Positions 6,791 through 9,832 of a stretch of 9,832 nucleotides of DNA are shown one piece after another. Position 1 is the first letter of the stretch; every line of letters begins with the position of its first letter. Source of the stretch: Bacillota bacterium (GTDB lineage Bacteria; Bacillota; Clostridia; Oscillospirales; Ruminococcaceae); the NCBI GenBank assembly GCA_023413185.1, contig JAEZQD010000042.1:1-9832 (forward strand), in the 5' to 3' direction. The notes beneath the pieces are model-generated. The model was not told the DNA's origin and did not search any database. It worked only from the letters and a program-made list of their open reading frames with translations. Both the position numbers and the translations under genes were made by a program.

Positions 6791-6829
6791 AATTAAGCCA
6801 TCCGTCAGAAATGATTGGGTGGCTTAATT
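6791..6829 (+). terminator. Terminator after tRNA-Val
   Basis: A 13-bp stem (6791-6803 with 6817-6829, one G-T wobble) has a 13-nt loop, starts 12 nt after the tRNA and is followed by GTTTAC. The short T-run makes it moderate in strength. Confidence 0.7.
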
Positions 6830-6872
6830 GTTTACATAACACTGCTTACACTTATTTACACCCTAACGCAAT

Positions 6873-6903
6873 AAAAAGGGGGGAGCCGCACGAAGCAGCC
6901 CCC
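6873..6903 (-). terminator. Intrinsic terminator of the zinc-ribbon gene
   Basis: On the minus strand a GGGGG/CCCCC stem with two inner mismatches and a short GC extension is followed directly by TTTTTATTG. It starts about 20 nt after the gene's stop codon. Confidence 0.82.
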
Positions 6904-6923
6904 TGTGTTTGCACTGAATTCGA

Positions 6924-7262
6924 CTACTTCGTCCGCCATCTGTTACCGCAGTTTTGGCAAACCGCTTCCGAATGAGTTTTTGTCTTTGTTTTGCTGTTGG
7001 TCAATAGCGGAATAATAAGTATAAGCCCGAATGTGCAGATCGCCAGCAGTATCCATAATGCCCAGCCGATGCACCCCCTGTGCTTTGTTTTTATGTCGGT
7101 GACGACTTGTACAACGATGTCTGTACTGCCGCATCTTGAACAGCGCAAGCCACCTGCTTGTTGTGTGTTTGGGTGCGTGGCAGGCTGGTTCACTGCGTTC
7201 GCGCACTTCATGCAAAAATTACTGCCCTCTGGATTCTTCGTACCGCAATGCGGACAAATCAT
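6924..7262 (-). CDS. Zinc-ribbon protein with a membrane segment inside the second ribbon
   Basis: A 112-residue protein. Residues 1-20 form a short zinc ribbon (C3, C6, C17, C20; MICPHCGTKNPEGSNFCMKC). After a polar linker, a second ribbon opens with C41 and C44 (CSRCGS) and closes only at C102 and C105 (CQNCGNRWR). Between them are a basic patch (KTKHRGC) and a hydrophobic span at about 66-88. The split CxxCGS...H.GC.W...CQ.CG..W arrangement is one I recognise from small hypothetical proteins of Bacillota and their phages; their function is not known to me. Both ribbons may face the cytoplasm if the span is a hairpin. AAGGAGG lies 8 nt before the ATG. The gene is a single unit with its own terminator; a weak minus-strand promoter (TTGATT, 15 bp, TATACT) is possible near 7310-7336. 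Confidence 0.85.
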   Translation of the reverse strand: MICPHCGTKNPEGSNFCMKCANAVNQPATHPNTQQAGGLRCSRCGSTDIVVQVVTDIKTKHRGCIGWALWILLAICTFGLILIIPLLTNSKTKTKTHSEAVCQNCGNRWRTK

Positions 7263-7522
7263 TGAAATAGCCTCCTTGCTTTACATCAGCAATCAATTCG
7301 TATTTATTAAGTATAGATTATTTAAGAGCAAATCAAAAGCGGATTACAATAGTTTGCCATGGTAAGTGTAGGTAAGCAACCGACCTTGATGGAAGATGTA
7401 GATATATCAAGACAAAAGGTGTGTTTCGGCGCAACCCGCTATATCAAAGTCCGCTTTTTGTCGCCTTATTCTATATAATGCTGGCGTAGGTCGTATTGTG
7501 GGGTTTTTGCATATGATGTACC

Positions 7523-7530
7523 AAAGGAGG
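7523..7530 (+). promoter_or_regulatory. Strong ribosome binding site of the proline-rich gene
   Basis: AAAGGAGG ends 8 nt before the ATG at 7539. Because this stretch is open in five frames, this site is what identifies the real frame. A TATAAT at 7474-7479 may be the -10 of its promoter, but no good -35 is visible. Confidence 0.85.
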
Positions 7531-7538
7531 CCATCAGT

Positions 7539-7835
7539 ATGCCCAGAAGAAACCCGTTCTGCCGCGTATTCCCGTGGTTCCCATACTGCGGCGTGCCGCG
7601 CCCGCCGTTTCCGCCGCGTCCACCGTTTCCACCGGGACCACCGCCACGTCCACCGGGACCACCGCCACGTCCACCGGGACCACCGCCGCGTCCACCGGGA
7701 CCACCGCCACGTCCACCGGGACCACCGCCGCGTCCGCCGGGACCGCCGCCACGTCCACCGGGACCACCGCCGCGTCCGCCGGGACCACCGCCACGTCCGC
7801 CGGGACCGCCGCCCGGGCCGCCGTGGTGGAGATAG
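7539..7835 (+). CDS. Proline-rich PPGPPPR heptad-repeat protein
   Basis: A 98-residue protein that I do not recognise as a named family. Residues 1-30 are basic, aromatic and Pro-rich (MPRRNPFCRVFPWFPYCGVP), with two Cys. Residues 31-86 are eight perfect PPGPPPR heptads, 87-93 is PPGPPPG, and the end is PPWWR. The repeat should form an extended polyproline-II rod with an Arg every seven residues; it is not collagen, since Gly is not every third residue. There is no signal peptide or membrane segment. Every heptad holds PPG and PPP, the strongest ribosome-stalling motifs, so synthesis should depend on EF-P. A spore-coat or surface role is conceivable in a clostridial cell, but nothing here proves it. 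The consensus ribosome binding site, an immediate terminator and synonymous-only repeat variation argue that it is translated. It is a single unit, 185 nt before the FAD oxidoreductase gene. Confidence 0.85.
   Translation: MPRRNPFCRVFPWFPYCGVPRPPFPPRPPFPPGPPPRPPGPPPRPPGPPPRPPGPPPRPPGPPPRPPGPPPRPPGPPPRPPGPPPRPPGPPPGPPWWR
7629..7817 (+). repeat. Nine tandem 21-nt repeats
   Basis: Nine in-frame copies of a 21-nt unit encode PPGPPPR (the last PPGPPPG). The first eight differ only at third positions of proline codons 1, 4 and 6, alternating A and G. The unit contains no stop in most frames, which explains the overlapping false open frames on both strands. Confidence 0.95.
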
Positions 7836-7842
7836 TAACCGC

Positions 7843-7870
7843 AGAAAGACCGCTTTTTAGTGGTCTTTCT
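7843..7870 (+). terminator. Intrinsic terminator of the proline-rich gene
   Basis: AGAAAGACC (7843-7851) pairs with GGTCTTTCT (7862-7870). Two inner pairs and a TTTTTA loop complete it, and TTTTGTGT follows. It starts 8 nt after the stop codon. Confidence 0.92.
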
Positions 7871-8019
7871 TTTGTGTATCAGGTTTCTGTCGGCTTGTTG
7901 CGAATCCTTGTATGTATAATAAAAAAACGCACAGCATAAACAATAAAGATTCTACAAGATATTCGCTGACGATCTGATACGAGCAGGTCAGATTCGGCGG
8001 AAAGGGAGAAGCGGTTCAA

Positions 8020-9327
8020 ATGAGGGTGATTGTGGTTGGCGGAGGTTGGGCGGGCTGTGCGGCCGCAGGAATCGCAAAAACCTGCGGTGCGCAGGTGCTG
8101 CTGTGCGAGCGCACCGATATGTTGCTGGGCACCGGGCTTGTAGGCGGAATTTTTCGCAACAATGCCCGATTTACCGCTGCCGAGGAGATGATAGCACTGG
8201 GGGGCGGCACGCTGTTTGAGATTATGAACGCAAACGCGCGGCATACAAACATCGACTTTCCCGGGCATCGGCATGCCAGCCTTTATGACATTGCAAAAAC
8301 GCCCGCCGCCGTCCACCGTTATCTAGCCGAGATGGGTATTGATGTTCGACTGCAGGCTCGAGTGACCGGAATGCGGATGCGCGACGGCATAATCGAAGCG
8401 GTACGCACCGGCAGCGGCGACTGGTTGGAGGGAGATGTCTTTGTCGACTGCACCGGTACGGCAGGACCAATGAGCAACTGCACAAAGTACGGAAACGGCT
8501 GCGCCATGTGCATCCTGCGCTGCCCCAGCTTTGGGGGCAGAGTAAGCCTTGCCGCTATGGCGGGGGTAGAGGAGCAAATGGCAAAAAGACCCGACGGTAC
8601 CCCGGGTGCCATAAGCGGCGCGTGCAAGCTGCACAAAGACTCCCTGTCCCCCGAGCTTGTCCGTCTCCTTGAACAAAACGGGGTGGTTGTCGTTGCCGTG
8701 CCCGAGGAACTGCGAGAGGATCATCTGGCAATCAAGGCATGCCAGCAGTATGCGTTGGGGGACTATGTCAGTAATCTTGTTCTGCTCGATACGGGACATG
8801 CAAAGCTGATGACCCCGTACTTCAGCCTTGCGCGGCTGCAAAGGATTGCGGGGTTTGAGAACGCTCGCTACGAAGACCCGTATGCGGGCGGTAAAGGCAA
8901 TTCGGTTCGTCTGCTCGCAATGGCGCCGCGCGATGACGCGATGAGGGTGCGCGGTGTAAGCAACCTGTACTGCGCGGGGGAAAAGGCGGGACCGCTCGTT
9001 GGGCATACCGAGGCTGTTATCACGGGCACTTTGGCGGGGTACAACGCGGTGCGTCACTGCTGTGGACTCGCCCCCCTGGTTTTGCCCAGCACTCTGGCGG
9101 TGGGCGAGGCGATTCGATACGTCAGCATGATGATGCTAACCGAAAATGGGCTGATGCTTAAATATACATTCTCGGGCTCGGTGCTCTTTGAGCAGATAAA
9201 AGCACTTGGACTGTATACGACGGACGTTGCCGAAATTGGAAGGCGTGTGCAAGCTACGGGGCTTGCGGGCGTATTTGCCCGCCAAGCGGTTTCTGTTCCA
9301 ATTCAATGTGACAGCAGCGGTGTTTAG
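8020..9327 (+). CDS. FAD-dependent oxidoreductase, GidA/TrmFO-like, with a four-Cys cluster
   Basis: A 435-residue flavoprotein, probably cytoplasmic. The N-terminus MRVIVVGGGWAGCAAA is the GxGxxG dinucleotide-binding fold, with E30 ending the second strand to hold the ribose. FVDCTGTAGP (141-150) is the second nucleotide-contact motif. GVSNLYCAGEKAGPLVGHTEAVITG and LAGYNA (about 312-343) form the C-terminal FAD block, which looks most like GidA/MnmG and TrmFO proteins. It lacks the length and helical tail of MnmG, so tRNA modification is not claimed and the substrate is unknown. The unusual part is C154-x6-C161-x2-C164-x3-C168-P, right after the TGTAGP motif, which could bind an iron-sulfur cluster. 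A CC pair lies at 347-348. AGGGAG (8003-8008) is 11 nt before the ATG. A TATAAT at 7915-7920 may be the -10, without a good -35. A 6-bp inverted repeat (7972-7977/7988-7993) lies in the leader. No clear terminator follows. Confidence 0.86.
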   Translation: MRVIVVGGGWAGCAAAGIAKTCGAQVLLCERTDMLLGTGLVGGIFRNNARFTAAEEMIALGGGTLFEIMNANARHTNIDFPGHRHASLYDIAKTPAAVHRYLAEMGIDVRLQARVTGMRMRDGIIEAVRTGSGDWLEGDVFVDCTGTAGPMSNCTKYGNGCAMCILRCPSFGGRVSLAAMAGVEEQMAKRPDGTPGAISGACKLHKDSLSPELVRLLEQNGVVVVAVPEELREDHLAIKACQQYALGDYVSNLVLLDTGHAKLMTPYFSLARLQRIAGFENARYEDPYAGGKGNSVRLLAMAPRDDAMRVRGVSNLYCAGEKAGPLVGHTEAVITGTLAGYNAVRHCCGLAPLVLPSTLAVGEAIRYVSMMMLTENGLMLKYTFSGSVLFEQIKALGLYTTDVAEIGRRVQATGLAGVFARQAVSVPIQCDSSGV

Positions 9328-9408
9328 GGGAGCAGGGTAGCTTGAAAGTTGACAATAGATAATATTACAGTATCCCAGCCGCTGTCTCCCGGAATGCTGC
9401 GAACACCG

Positions 9409-9437
9409 TTGTTTGAATCCTTCTGTTGTGGTACAAT
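9409..9437 (+). promoter_or_regulatory. Promoter of the GrpB-family gene
   Basis: TTGTTT (9409-9414), a 17-bp spacer and TACAAT (9432-9437) preceded by TGG, an extended -10. Transcription would start near 9444, giving a leader of about 110 nt. A weaker second promoter, TTGTAA (9490-9495), 18 bp, TATATT (9514-9519), lies inside that leader. Confidence 0.65.
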
Positions 9438-9450
9438 AAACTATACGCAA

Positions 9451-9492
9451 CAAGCACGCCATAAGGCGTCGGCAGGTGCGTCCTGCCGCTTG
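9451..9492 (+). ncRNA. Compact three-way-junction fold in the GrpB-gene leader
   Basis: Three nested perfect helices fill 42 nt. The outer stem is CAAG (9451-9454) with CTTG (9489-9492). One hairpin is ACGCC-ATAA-GGCGT (9456-9469). The other is CGGCAGG-TGCGT-CCTGCCG (9470-9488). Only C9455 is left unpaired at the junction. It begins a few nucleotides after the predicted transcription start. No T-tract follows, so it is not a terminator. I cannot match it to a known riboswitch class. Confidence 0.5.
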
Positions 9493-9555
9493 TAAACAGG
9501 GACTGTCGTTTCGTATATTGACCGGATAGACAGGGTAGGGAAGGAGACGGCAAGG

Positions 9556-9832
9556 ATGACCAAACCGTTGCAGGACATGACAAACGAGGAGCTGTGGCAG
9601 CTGTTTCCCATCCTCCTCTTAGAGCACGACCCGGCATGGAGTAGGCATTACCAAGAAGAAAAAGAACTGCTGATGCGTTCGGTTGGGGGTGCAGTCAAGC
9701 GCATCAGCCACATCGGCAGCACCGCCGTGCCCGGGCTTGCCGCAAAACCGACTGTCGACATCCTGATGGAGCTGTGCCCCGACGCGGACACCGAGCGAAT
9801 CAAGCGGGAGATTCTCGCTTTGGGTTACCTGT
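9556..9832 (+). CDS. GrpB-family protein (nucleotidyltransferase fold; 3' truncated by window edge)
   Basis: The frame begins at an ATG with AAGGAG (9541-9546) 9 nt upstream and stays open to the window end, giving 92 residues. The family normally runs to about 170-200, so half is missing. The signature HIGSTAVPGLAAKPTVDI (residues 52-69) is the GrpB/UPF0157 motif, where GST and D68 correspond to the GS...D catalytic pattern of the nucleotidyltransferase superfamily. The preceding block, LLEHDPAWSRHYQEEKELL, is also typical. The biochemical role of this family is not established. In some proteins the domain is fused to dephospho-CoA kinase, but no fusion can be judged here. Confidence 0.9.
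   Translation, partial: MTKPLQDMTNEELWQLFPILLLEHDPAWSRHYQEEKELLMRSVGGAVKRISHIGSTAVPGLAAKPTVDILMELCPDADTERIKREILALGYL

Noticed and set aside
6702..6924. tRNA-Val 3' end as an integration (att) site
   Set aside because: No repeat of the tRNA 3' segment and no integrase were seen in the window.
7510..7517. CATATGAT as a sporulation sigma-E/K-type -10 for the proline-rich gene
   Set aside because: Transcription would begin at about 7523, inside the ribosome binding site, and no matching -35 element is present.
7629..7817. CRISPR-like or collagen-like repeat
   Set aside because: The repeats are contiguous without spacers and in frame, so not CRISPR. Glycine is every seventh residue, not every third, so not collagen.
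7498..7939. Other long open frames across the proline-rich repeat, on both strands (His/Arg-Asp, Ser/Thr-Gly and Val-Pro-rich)
   Set aside because: A 21-nt repeat without stops opens several frames at once. Only the PPGPPPR frame has a consensus ribosome binding site and silent third-position variation.
8323..9057. 244-residue minus-strand frame opposite the FAD oxidoreductase
   Set aside because: It is a shadow of a clearly recognised gene, with no start signal and low-complexity composition.
9394..9495. 33-codon open frame before the GrpB-family gene
   Set aside because: It has no ribosome binding site, overlaps the promoter and the structured leader, and has unremarkable composition.

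Overview
The window looks like chromosomal DNA of a Gram-positive Bacillota bacterium. It is most likely a class Clostridia anaerobe with mid-range GC, perhaps of the Oscillospirales/Ruminococcaceae type, though that finer placement is inference. The grounds are strong AGGAGG-type ribosome binding sites, TTGACA/TATAAT-type promoters (several with an extended TGn -10), intrinsic terminators after most genes, a tRNA gene with encoded CCA, a GatCAB amidotransferase, and families common in clostridia (a DUF6076-like protein, a YhfC-type membrane protein, a zinc ribbon split by a membrane segment). No insertion sequence, phage gene, CRISPR array or defence system was recognised.

Layout. At 1-2473 is the end of gatA followed by gatB, the tRNA-dependent amidotransferase operon, closed by a hairpin. 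At 2533-3999 is one unit with its own promoter, a 404-residue DUF6076-like zinc-motif protein and a bidirectional terminator. At 4026-4502 on the minus strand is mgsA (methylglyoxal synthase). Its promoter is back to back with that of a plus-strand YhfC-family multi-pass membrane protein (4762-5595). At 5618-6552 on the minus strand is a two-gene unit: a beta-sandwich protein faintly like the CBM9/DOMON family, then a 47-residue membrane microprotein. A divergent plus-strand tRNA-Val(GAC) follows at 6702-6778. At 6873-7262 on the minus strand is a small membrane zinc-ribbon protein. At 7539-7870 on the plus strand is a proline-rich protein with eight perfect PPGPPPR heptads and one variant. 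At 8020-9327 is an FAD-dependent oxidoreductase with an added four-cysteine cluster. The window ends inside a GrpB-family nucleotidyltransferase-fold gene (from 9556) that has a promoter and a compact structured leader.

How the genes work together. GatA and GatB form one enzyme that makes Gln-tRNA(Gln) and/or Asn-tRNA(Asn) from mischarged precursors. MgsA diverts dihydroxyacetone phosphate from glycolysis. The remaining genes look like single-gene or two-gene units with separate promoters and terminators, and I see no multi-gene pathway linking them. The least explained parts are the PPGPPPR protein, the cysteine cluster in the FAD enzyme, the microprotein operon, and the structured leader before the GrpB gene.
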